Shown: positions 16,396 to 24,379 of the stretch, one piece after another
How the letters are laid out: each line of letters opens with the position of its first letter
Position numbering within the stretch: position 1 is the stretch's first letter
From: Marmoricola endophyticus
GTDB lineage: Bacteria; Actinomycetota; Actinomycetes; Propionibacteriales; Nocardioidaceae
Reading direction: 5' to 3'
Assembly: GCF_014644415.1 (NCBI RefSeq)
Contig: NZ_BMKQ01000001.1
Coordinates: 2,171,556 to 2,235,555, forward strand
DNA: 64,000 bases
The notes under the pieces: model-generated
What the model saw: the letters and a program-made list of their open reading frames with translations, nothing else
Databases searched by the model: none
Told to the model about the DNA's origin: nothing
Translations under genes and position numbers: made by a program

Positions 16396-17666
16396 GCACG
16401 CCGACGTACGACGACGTCCGCGCCGGCACGGGCACCCCGCCGAGCGGGTCGCCGCGCTACCCCCTGGGGTGGCTGCGCGCGCTCGCCGCGCTGGTCGTGG
16501 TCACCTTCCACGCCTACCAGCACCACCGCGGCCCGGACGGCGCCGCGGGGGGTTGGCCGCTGGGCGGCCTCTGGCACCGGCTGATGCTGGGCTCGGACGC
16601 GTTCGTGGACATGTTCTTCGTGCTGAGCGGACTGGTCCTCTGGCTGCCGGTGGCCCGGTCGGCGGTGGCCGGCGACACCAGTCGCTCGGGGCGCATGCTG
16701 CTGCTCAAGCGGGTCGCGCGGCTGCTGCCGCTGTACTACGCGGTGGTGCTGCTGGTCTGGGCGCTGAGCAACCCCGTCTTCCCCGGCGAGCACTGGGGGG
16801 ACCTGCTGCTGCACCTGACGTTCCTGCACGTCTACTCCGACCAGTACGTCTTCTGGACCGACGGCCCCGCCTGGTCGCTGGCGGTGGAGATGCACTTCTA
16901 CCTGCTGATGGCGCTCTCGGTCCCCGTCCTCAACGCGGCCGTGCGTCGCCTCGGCAGCCGCACCGCCCGCACGGTCGCGGCCGCCGCGCTGCCGACGCTG
17001 CTGGTCGTCGTCGGCCTGGCCTACCTGACGTGGGCGATCGTCGTCTCGCCCCAGGACCAGGACAACTGGTCGATCTGGTTCTCCCCGCTGAGCCGGGCCG
17101 CGGACTTCGGCCTCGGCACCGGTCTCGCGGTGCTCGTCGCCGTCGGCGTACGTGCCGGCGGTCGGGTCCGGTCGGGTCTGGCCGTCCTCGGCGTCGGCTC
17201 CCTGCTCGCCCTCGTCCTGACCCGCGACACCTCCACGACCACCGGCGAGTGGTGGCACCCGGCCTTCAGCCTCACGATCGCCATGGGCCTGGCGGCGGTC
17301 GTGCTCACCGACGGCCCCTGGCCCGCGTGGATGCACGGGCGGACACTGGCCTGGCTCGGCGGGCTGGGCTACGGGATCTACCTGATCCACGAGCCCGTGA
17401 TGCGGGTCCTCGACGGCTTCGGGCTGCTGCCGGGACCGCGCCCCGGTGCGTGGTTCCTGCTCACCGCCGTCCTGGTCGCGGTGCCGACCGTGCTGCTGGC
17501 CTGGCTGTCCTCGCGCACGGTGGAGACCGTGGGGGTACGGATGCTGGGCACGCTCGACTCGGACGGGGCCTCGCGGGACTACTACAGCCATCTCGGCGAG
17601 GACGGCAGCGGCTCCCACCGCGCCGGCGCGGCGGCGTCAGCCTCCCGAGGCCAGCACCAGCGGTAG
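16392..17666 (+). CDS. Acyltransferase 3 family membrane protein (OafA-like)
   Basis: This 424-residue polytopic protein is an acyltransferase-3 family member, which transfers acyl groups, often acetyl, to sugars across the membrane. It begins with RALAALVVVTFHAYQHH, which includes the conserved membrane histidine, and continues with DMFFVLSGLVLWLP, RLLPLYYAVV and AWSLAVEMHFYLL, all hallmark segments, then about ten spans. Its ATG overlaps the GT2 stop (ATGA), so the two are coupled and it likely modifies the GT2 product. Its last 30 bases overlap the convergent RecQ gene. Confidence 0.88.
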   Translation: MSTPTYDDVRAGTGTPPSGSPRYPLGWLRALAALVVVTFHAYQHHRGPDGAAGGWPLGGLWHRLMLGSDAFVDMFFVLSGLVLWLPVARSAVAGDTSRSGRMLLLKRVARLLPLYYAVVLLVWALSNPVFPGEHWGDLLLHLTFLHVYSDQYVFWTDGPAWSLAVEMHFYLLMALSVPVLNAAVRRLGSRTARTVAAAALPTLLVVVGLAYLTWAIVVSPQDQDNWSIWFSPLSRAADFGLGTGLAVLVAVGVRAGGRVRSGLAVLGVGSLLALVLTRDTSTTTGEWWHPAFSLTIAMGLAAVVLTDGPWPAWMHGRTLAWLGGLGYGIYLIHEPVMRVLDGFGLLPGPRPGAWFLLTAVLVAVPTVLLAWLSSRTVETVGVRMLGTLDSDGASRDYYSHLGEDGSGSHRAGAAASASRGQHQR

Positions 17667-19739
17667 CACCTCGGTCGCGCCCGCCGCCCGGAGCGCGCGT
17701 GCGGCGAGCGTCAGCGTCCAACCGGTGACGACCCGGTCGTCGACCAGCAGCACCGGACCGGCGGGTACGTCGGCGTCGAGCGTGAACCTGCGCCCGACGG
17801 CGGCGACCCGCTGGGCGGAGTTGCTGGCCCCGCGGCCCGGCTCGACGCCGGGGTCGACGATCGCCCAGCGTCCGACGACCGGCTTCTTCAAGAAGCGCGA
17901 GAGCCCGCCCGCGAGGCTGTCCACCAGCGCAGGCCGGGTGGCGGACTCGACGGCGACGATCCCGTCCACGTGCGGGCGCCAGTCGTGCAGCACCTCGACC
18001 ACCGCGCGGGCGAGTGCGTCGGGCACCGGCCCGTCGGGGGCACCGTCGCGGAACAGCTCACGCAGCGCCTGCCCGTGGCCGAGGTCGGTGAGCCGCGCGA
18101 CCGCCCGGCCCTCCGCGGCGCCCTCGGCGATCTTCCCCTTCAGGTCGACGCCGAGGTTGGCCAGGGCGGTCGGCCACATCTTGCGCGGCTCGACGACCAC
18201 GCCGGGACGGGCCAGGCGCGCGCCGGCCTCCTCACGAGCCGAGTCGGAGACCGTCGTCGCCGGGGTGAAACCGCCGCAGGTGTCGCAACGACCGCAGTCC
18301 TCGGCGCCGGGGTCGTCGAGCTGCTCGCGCAGGTAGCGCATCCGGCACTCATCGGTGGTCAGGTAGTCGAGCATGGCCCGCTGCTCACGGTCCCGGGTCT
18401 CGGCGACCCGGGCGTAGCGGTCGGCGTCGTAGGTCCACTCCCGGCCCGTCGCCTCCCAGCCACCGCGCACCCGGCGGACGGCCCCGTCGACGTCGAGCAC
18501 CTTGAGCATCGTCTCCAGACGGCTGCGCCCGAGGTCGACGTACGTCTCCAGGGTGGCGGTGCTCAGCGGTTTCCCCGCATCGACCAGCGCGCCGATCGTC
18601 TCGCGCACGCGCTCCTCGCGCGGGAACGCCAACGAGGCGAAGTACGCCCAGATGTCGCGGTCCTCGAGCTGCGGCAGCAGCACCACGTCGGCGCGGTCGG
18701 TGCCGCGGCCGGCCCTGCCGACCTGCTGGTAGTACGCCACCGGCGACTGCGGAGCACCGACGTTGACCACGAAGCCGAGCGTCGCGTCGAAGCCCATCCC
18801 GAGGGCGCTGGTGGCGACCAGCGCCTTGATCTCGCCCGCCGCCAGGCGGCGCTCGAGCTCCTGCCGCTCGGTGGTCTCGGTCGCGCCGGAGTACGACGCG
18901 ACGTCGTGCCCGCGGCTGCGCAGGTAGTCGGCGATCTCCTGGGTCGCCGCGACCGTGAGGCAGTAGACGATCCCCGACCCCGGCTGCTCGTCGAGGTGGT
19001 CGGCCAGCCAGGCCAGACGCTGCTCCGCGGTGGTGAGGCGTACGACCGCCAGCCGCAGCGACTCCCGGTCCAGCGACCCGCGCAGCACCAGCGCGTCGCG
19101 GCCGACCTGGGTGGCGACGTCCTCGGTGACCCGGGCGTTGGCGGTCGCGGTGGTGGCCAGGACGGGGATCCCGTCGGGGAGGTCGCCGAGCAGGGTGCGG
19201 ATCCGCCGGTAGTCGGGCCGGAAGTCGTGCCCCCAGTCGGAGATGCAGTGGGCCTCGTCGACCACCAGCAGCCCGCAGGTCGCGGCCAGCCGAGGCAGCA
19301 CCTCGTCGCGGAAGCCGGGGTTGTTCAGGCGCTCGGGGCTCACGAGGAGCACGTCGACCTCGCCCGCGGCGATGGCGGCGTGCACCGGCTCCCACTCCTC
19401 GGCGTTGGTGGAGTTGATCGTCACCGCACGGACCCCGGCCCGCTCCGCGGCCGCGATCTGGTTGCGCATCAGGGCGAGCAGCGGGCTGACGATCACCGTC
19501 GGTCCGGCCCCCTGCGCCCGCAGCAGCAGCGTCGCCACGAAGTAGACCGCCGACTTCCCCCACCCGGTGCGCTGGACCACCAGCGCCCGGCGGCGCTCGA
19601 CCACCAGCGCCTCGATGGCGGTCCACTGGTCGTCGCGCAGCTCGGCGTCGTCGCGGCCGACCAGCGCACGCAGGTGCGCCTGCGCCTGGTCTCGTACGTG
19701 TCGTCCGTCCGTCTCGGGTGTGGTGCTCACGAGGGACAT
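17637..19739 (-). CDS. RecQ-family DNA helicase with C-terminal phosphoribosyltransferase-like domain
   Basis: The 700-residue protein has a superfamily 2 helicase core: Walker A TGWGKS near residue 60, the DEAH box VVDEAHCISDWGHDFRPDY, and motif VI YYQQVGRAGRGTD. A four-cysteine zinc site follows (DEC...EDC.RC.TC). The last 120 residues carry VLLVDDRVVTGWTLTLAA, which matches the PRPP-binding loop of phosphoribosyltransferases such as ComF. RecQ enzymes unwind DNA 3' to 5' in repair. The role of the fused domain is unknown. ATG 19739 is chosen; a GTG three codons in is also possible. Confidence 0.9.
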   Translation of the reverse strand: MSLVSTTPETDGRHVRDQAQAHLRALVGRDDAELRDDQWTAIEALVVERRRALVVQRTGWGKSAVYFVATLLLRAQGAGPTVIVSPLLALMRNQIAAAERAGVRAVTINSTNAEEWEPVHAAIAAGEVDVLLVSPERLNNPGFRDEVLPRLAATCGLLVVDEAHCISDWGHDFRPDYRRIRTLLGDLPDGIPVLATTATANARVTEDVATQVGRDALVLRGSLDRESLRLAVVRLTTAEQRLAWLADHLDEQPGSGIVYCLTVAATQEIADYLRSRGHDVASYSGATETTERQELERRLAAGEIKALVATSALGMGFDATLGFVVNVGAPQSPVAYYQQVGRAGRGTDRADVVLLPQLEDRDIWAYFASLAFPREERVRETIGALVDAGKPLSTATLETYVDLGRSRLETMLKVLDVDGAVRRVRGGWEATGREWTYDADRYARVAETRDREQRAMLDYLTTDECRMRYLREQLDDPGAEDCGRCDTCGGFTPATTVSDSAREEAGARLARPGVVVEPRKMWPTALANLGVDLKGKIAEGAAEGRAVARLTDLGHGQALRELFRDGAPDGPVPDALARAVVEVLHDWRPHVDGIVAVESATRPALVDSLAGGLSRFLKKPVVGRWAIVDPGVEPGRGASNSAQRVAAVGRRFTLDADVPAGPVLLVDDRVVTGWTLTLAARALRAAGATEVLPLVLASGG

Positions 19740-19798
19740 GCCTACCAGCGCCCGCCGACGCTGTGGGACCCGCGACTCTCCGCCTGTGGACGGCCGGG

Positions 19799-20674
19799 TC
19801 AGCGGGCGAGGATCGCCTCGGCGAGCAGGTCCGCCGAGCCGGGCACGTGGTCGAGGAACAGCGACGGCTCGACGAGCTCCAGCTCGAGCACCACCGGGCC
19901 GTCGGCACTCGGCAGCAGGTCGACGCGCGCGTACAGCGGTGGCCGGGACGTGCCCGCCGTCGTCGCCCTGTCCGCGACCACCCGCATCGCGGCCGCGGCC
20001 ACGTCGAGCTCCGCCGGCGACGGCTTGCGCACCGACATCTCCTCCTGCGCGAACAGTCCCTCGACCAGCGCCATGCCGCGCTGCAGCAGCGGTGCCTTGC
20101 GCATCGCGTGCGACACCTCGCCGTCGACCAGCACGACGGCGGTCTCCCCGGCGGTGTCGACCTCGGCGAGGTACGGCTGGACCAGGACGCTGCGCTCCTC
20201 GCCCAGGAGCCGCTCCGCGTGGGCGAGCGACCGCTCGGGCTCCTCGGCGGTCAGCCGCAGCGTGTCCCGCGAACCGGCCGAGACGGCGGGCTTGACCACG
20301 TGCTCGACGCCGAGCAGCTCGTGGGACGCGCCGTCCCCCGGCTCGAGGAAGACCGACGGCACCAGCGGCACCCCGGCGGACGCCAGGTCGTCGAGGTAGT
20401 GCTTGTCGGTGCTCCAGGCGATCAGGTCGGCGGGGTTCGCCAACCGGGTCTGCCCCGAGACCCGCTGTGCCCAGGACACGAAGTCTGCGACCCGCTCGGC
20501 GTAGTCCCAGGTCGAGCGCACCACCGCGACGTCGTACGACGTCCAGTCGACCCCGGCGTCGTCCCACACGGCCGCCACGACGTCGGCACCGCGCGAGCGC
20601 AGCGCCTGTGCCAGCAGCCGGCCCTCGTCGTCCAGGTCACGGACCTCCGCGGCGGTGACCAGGGCGACCCTCAC
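19799..20674 (-). CDS. ATP-grasp domain protein
   Basis: This 291-residue protein has the N-terminal Rossmann-like pre-ATP-grasp fold (MRVALVTAAEVRDLDDEG, VVRSTWDY) and an ATP-grasp core with VVKPAVSAGSRDT, VQPYLAEVDTAGETAVVLVDGEVSHAMRK and a C-terminal LELELVEPSLFL metal-binding strand. The family joins carboxylates to amines or thiols; close homologues include D-cycloserine-type ligases, but no specific reaction can be inferred. Its GTG overlaps the stop of the CCA transferase gene, so it is translationally coupled to it. Confidence 0.83.
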   Translation of the reverse strand: MRVALVTAAEVRDLDDEGRLLAQALRSRGADVVAAVWDDAGVDWTSYDVAVVRSTWDYAERVADFVSWAQRVSGQTRLANPADLIAWSTDKHYLDDLASAGVPLVPSVFLEPGDGASHELLGVEHVVKPAVSAGSRDTLRLTAEEPERSLAHAERLLGEERSVLVQPYLAEVDTAGETAVVLVDGEVSHAMRKAPLLQRGMALVEGLFAQEEMSVRKPSPAELDVAAAAMRVVADRATTAGTSRPPLYARVDLLPSADGPVVLELELVEPSLFLDHVPGSADLLAEAILAR

Positions 20675-22206
20675 GGCTGCTCCCCTCGCGAGGCCCACCA
20701 GTCCCGCAGCACCCTCTCGGCCTGCTCCGGGTCGACCGGCCCGTGGTCGAGCCGGTGCTCGAGGAGGAAGCGGTAGGCCTCGCCCACCTCGCGGCCGGGC
20801 CCGATCCCGAGGATCTCCATGATCTGGTTGCCGTCGAGGTCGGGACGGACCGCCTCGAGCTCCTCCTGCTCCGCGAGCCGCTCGATGCGGGCCTCGAGGT
20901 CGTCGTACGTCCGCCGCAGCCGGGCCGCCTTGCGCGCGTTGCGGGTGGTGCAGTCGGCCCGGGTCAGCACGTGCAGCCAGGGCAGCAGCGGGCCGGCGTC
21001 GCGGACGTAGCGCCGCACGGCCGAGTCGGTCCACTCCCCCGAGCCGTAGCCGTGGAAGCGCAGGTGCAGCTCGACCAGCGTCGAGACGGCGTCGGTGACG
21101 TCGCCGGAGAACTTCAGCGCCTGCATCCGCTTGCGGGTCAGCTTGGCGCCGACCACGTCGTGGTGGTGGAACGTCACGGAGCCGTCGTCGAGGAACCTCC
21201 GCGTCCGCGGCTTGCCGATGTCGTGCATCAGCGCCGCGAACCGGCACACGAAGTCAGGGCCGCCCTCGGGCAGCCGGTCCTCGAGGTCGATCGACTGCTC
21301 CAGCACCGTGAGCGTGTGCTCGTACACGTCCTTGTGACGGTGGTGCTCGTCGCGCTCGAGCGCCAGCGCGGGCAGCTCGGGGAGGACGTACGACGCCAGC
21401 CCGGTGCGCACCAGCAGCAGCAGCCCGCGTCGGGGCTCCGGCGCGCAGACCAGCTTCACCAGCTCCTCGCGGACCCGCTCGGCGGACACGATGCTGACCC
21501 GCTGCGCCATGTCGGTCATCGCCGCGACCACGTCGGGGTCCACCTCGAAGCCGAGCTGGGCGGCGAACCGTGCCGCACGCATCATCCGCAGCGGGTCGTC
21601 GGAGAAGGAGTCCTCCGGTGCGCCGGGCGTGCGCAGGGTCCGCTGGGCCAGGTCGACGAGCCCGCCGAACGGATCCTCCAGGTGCGGCTCGCCGACCCCG
21701 TCCGGGCCGAGGACGAGCGCCATCGAGTTGACGGTGAAGTCCCGGCGCCCCAGGTCGCCGGCGAGCGTGTCGCCGTACTCCACGGTCGGCTTGCGGGAGG
21801 TGCGGTCGTAGGCCTCCGAGCGGTACGTCGTGATCTCGACCTGCCAGGGCCCCTTGCGGCACCCGATCGTCCCGAACGCCCGCCCGACGTCCCAGATCGC
21901 GTCGGCCCACCCCTTGAGCAACCGCTCGGTCACCTCCGGGCGCGCCGAGGTCGTGAGGTCGAGGTCCTGCTGGAGCCGGCCCAGCATCGCGTCGCGGACC
22001 GGCCCACCGACCAGCGCGATCTCCTCGCCGGCGTCGGCGAAGCGGCGGCCGAGCTCTCCGAGCACGTCGCCCATCCGCTCCAGCGCGGCGACGACGCGCT
22101 GCTGCACCTCGACGACGGTGAGCGGCCCACCAGTCGGCCCACCGGTCGGTCCAGCAGTGGGTCCAGCCGCGGACGCGGATGCGGGCTCGGGGATCTCGGT
22201 CGGCAC
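20671..22206 (-). CDS. CCA tRNA nucleotidyltransferase
   Basis: This 511-residue enzyme adds or repairs the 3'-CCA of tRNAs. The nucleotidyltransferase head has ALVGGPVRDAMLGR with QQDLDLTT, GRRDFTVNSMAL and an RMMRAARFAAQLGF helix; the C-terminal half carries an HD domain (RFAALMHDIGKP and FHHHDVVGAK). The N-terminus has a short PTGGP repeat. It matches pcnA/Rv3907c in position. A GTG start is preceded by a TAATCT -10 element eight bases upstream. It matters here because tRNA-Ile and tRNA-Ala in this window lack an encoded CCA. Confidence 0.94.
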   Translation of the reverse strand: MPTEIPEPASASAAGPTAGPTGGPTGGPLTVVEVQQRVVAALERMGDVLGELGRRFADAGEEIALVGGPVRDAMLGRLQQDLDLTTSARPEVTERLLKGWADAIWDVGRAFGTIGCRKGPWQVEITTYRSEAYDRTSRKPTVEYGDTLAGDLGRRDFTVNSMALVLGPDGVGEPHLEDPFGGLVDLAQRTLRTPGAPEDSFSDDPLRMMRAARFAAQLGFEVDPDVVAAMTDMAQRVSIVSAERVREELVKLVCAPEPRRGLLLLVRTGLASYVLPELPALALERDEHHRHKDVYEHTLTVLEQSIDLEDRLPEGGPDFVCRFAALMHDIGKPRTRRFLDDGSVTFHHHDVVGAKLTRKRMQALKFSGDVTDAVSTLVELHLRFHGYGSGEWTDSAVRRYVRDAGPLLPWLHVLTRADCTTRNARKAARLRRTYDDLEARIERLAEQEELEAVRPDLDGNQIMEILGIGPGREVGEAYRFLLEHRLDHGPVDPEQAERVLRDWWASRGEQP

Positions 22207-22214
22207 GACGGTCC

Positions 22215-22220
22215 AGATTA
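22215..22220 (-). promoter_or_regulatory. -10 element TAATCT upstream of the CCA transferase
   Basis: On the minus strand TAATCT is followed by eight bases and the GTG at 22206, predicting a very short or absent leader. It is back to back with the promoter of the DUF6049 gene. Confidence 0.45.
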
Positions 22221-22263
22221 GGCCAGGCGGTTCGGCGTCGCGAGACGGCGAGTCCGCGCTGGC

Positions 22264-22269
22264 TAGAGT
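22264..22269 (+). promoter_or_regulatory. -10 element TAGAGT upstream of the DUF6049 gene
   Basis: TAGAGT ends seven bases before the ATG at 22277, consistent with a leaderless transcript, although GGGAGGG in the gap could also serve as a ribosome binding site if transcription began earlier. Confidence 0.45.
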
Positions 22270-22276
22270 GGGAGGG

Positions 22277-24379
22277 ATGAGCACCGGGTCCGTGGCACGC
22301 CCCGCGCGACGACCCCGGTCCACCCGACGGCTGCTGGCGCTCCTCGTCCTGGTGCTGCTCGGCTGCCTGCTCGTCACGCCGCCGCCGGCGAGTGCGGCCG
22401 ACGACCCGCCCGACCAGGGCGAGCCGGGCCCGCTCCAGGTGCAGCTGACCACGCTGTCGCCGGCGGTCCTGCCGCGCAGCGGGACGGTGACCCTGTCGGG
22501 CACGGTGACCAACCTCGACACCGACCCCTGGCGCGACGTCAACGTCTCGACCTGGGTCTCCTCGACCCCCATGCGCAGCAGCGAGGAGCTGGAGGAGGCC
22601 TCGCAGACGCCGTACGACGCCGAGGTCGGCATGCGCTCGGAGGACCCGTCGACGTTCGTCTCGATCGGCGACCTGGCCGCCGGGCAGAGCACCGAGTTCA
22701 CCATCCGGGTGCCGCGCGACAAGCTCGACATCCCGCAGACACCCGGCGCGTACTGGATCGGCGTGCACGCGCTGGGCACCTCGACGGAGGGCCGCGACAG
22801 CGTGGCCGACGGCAGGGCACGCACCTTCATCCCGGTGGTCGAGGACGGGGCCCGGCGCAGGCCCGTGCCGGCCGCGTTCGTGCTGCCGGTGCGCCAGGAG
22901 GTGCGCCGTGACCCGAGCGGCCACCTCGTCGACCCCGCCGAGTGGACCCGCCTGCTCGGGGAGGACGGCCGGCTGGGTCGCATCCTCGGGCTGGGCCGCA
23001 CCGCGGGAGCGATACCTCTCACCCTGCTCGCCGACCCCGCCGTGCTCGACGCCGCGGCCGTTCTCGCCCGTGACAGCAGGACGGCGGCGCAGCAGGACTC
23101 CGGCGACGACGACCGTGACGACGAGCAGGCGACGGCGGACCTCGCCCAGGGCTGGCTCGAGCGCGTGGTCGACCTCGCGCAGCGCAACCGCACCCTGGCC
23201 CTCGGCTACGCCGATCCCGACACCGCCTCGCTGGCGCGCCGCGCACCGCGGCTGCTCGACGACGCCGTACGCCTGTCGCGGACGTCGTTCTCCGCCCGGG
23301 GAGTCGACTCGACGTCCCCGACCGCCGCCCCGGTCGACGGCGTCCTGCCCGCCTCGGCGCTCGCGACGCTCTCCGCCGGGACGCAGGTCCTCCTCTCGCG
23401 CCGCGCGGCGCCCGACGGCACCCCCGGCTACGCCCGCACCGCCCAGGGCCAGCCGCTCGCCCTGGTCGACACCGACGCCACCGCTCGAGGCCCCGGTCCT
23501 GGCCCGGTGGACGACGCGCTCAGCTACCGCCAGCGGATCCTCTGCGAGGCGGCGCTGCGCCAGGCCGAGGGCGACACCAGCACGATGGTCGTCGTCCCGC
23601 CGGCCGACTGGGACCCGGGCTCGCAGTGGAGCTCCTCGGCGTTCTTCTCCTCCCTCGACGTGCCGTGGCTGCGGTGGTCCTCCCTCGGGACGAGCGGGAC
23701 GAGCACCGTCCGCGACCCGGCGTACGACGGCTCCGACGCGGCCGCCCAGGTCGGCGACCGGCTGGTGGACGCCAGCCGCGCCGCCAGCCGCTCGGGCAGC
23801 ACCTTCGCCTCGGCGCTGCAGCGCCCGGGGGACGTCGCCGACGCCTACCAGCGGCTCGCGCTGCGCGGGGTGTCGTACGCCGCGCGCGACGACCGGAGCC
23901 GGGCGTACGCCGACGTCCGCGCGCTCGACGCCTCGGTGCGGTCGCGGCTCGACCGGGTACGCGTCTCGGGCTCGAACCTGGTCACGCTGGCCGGCGGGTC
24001 GGGCTCGTTCGTCATCTCGATGACCAACGACCTCGACCGCCCCGTGACGGTGGGTCTCGCCGCGACGACCAGCAACGCCGACCTGTCGCTGCGCCTGCCG
24101 AAGTCCGTGACGCTCCCGGCCCGCAAGCGCACCACCGTCCCCATCGAGGCCAGCAGCCAGCAGACCGGGGTCCGCTCGGTCACCCTGCGCGCGACCACGC
24201 CCGACGGCACGCCGATCGGGACCGGCATGACCTTCAACGTCCGAGACAGCCAGGTCAGCTCGCTGATCTGGGCCGTGCTGGCCGCCGGGGTGCTGCTGGT
24301 GGTGGCCATGGTCGTACGCCGGATCCGCAGCCGGAACGGCCTGCGCCGGCCCGCCCACGAGCCCGGGCCCGACGCGTGA
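22277..24379 (+). CDS. DUF6049 family exported membrane-anchored protein
   Basis: This 700-residue protein has a basic N-terminus and a hydrophobic signal segment (RRLLALLVLVLLGCLLVTPPPASA), a long extracellular region, and a C-terminal span followed by a basic tail (VLLVVAMVVRRIRSRN), so most of it lies outside the membrane. The extracellular part starts and ends with beta-sandwich-like stretches. It occupies the place of Rv3909, between the CCA transferase and MurJ, and its stop overlaps the murJ GTG. The function is unknown; strict linkage to MurJ suggests a role in envelope assembly. The MutT gene that often sits here is absent. Confidence 0.8.
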   Translation: MSTGSVARPARRPRSTRRLLALLVLVLLGCLLVTPPPASAADDPPDQGEPGPLQVQLTTLSPAVLPRSGTVTLSGTVTNLDTDPWRDVNVSTWVSSTPMRSSEELEEASQTPYDAEVGMRSEDPSTFVSIGDLAAGQSTEFTIRVPRDKLDIPQTPGAYWIGVHALGTSTEGRDSVADGRARTFIPVVEDGARRRPVPAAFVLPVRQEVRRDPSGHLVDPAEWTRLLGEDGRLGRILGLGRTAGAIPLTLLADPAVLDAAAVLARDSRTAAQQDSGDDDRDDEQATADLAQGWLERVVDLAQRNRTLALGYADPDTASLARRAPRLLDDAVRLSRTSFSARGVDSTSPTAAPVDGVLPASALATLSAGTQVLLSRRAAPDGTPGYARTAQGQPLALVDTDATARGPGPGPVDDALSYRQRILCEAALRQAEGDTSTMVVVPPADWDPGSQWSSSAFFSSLDVPWLRWSSLGTSGTSTVRDPAYDGSDAAAQVGDRLVDASRAASRSGSTFASALQRPGDVADAYQRLALRGVSYAARDDRSRAYADVRALDASVRSRLDRVRVSGSNLVTLAGGSGSFVISMTNDLDRPVTVGLAATTSNADLSLRLPKSVTLPARKRTTVPIEASSQQTGVRSVTLRATTPDGTPIGTGMTFNVRDSQVSSLIWAVLAAGVLLVVAMVVRRIRSRNGLRRPAHEPGPDA

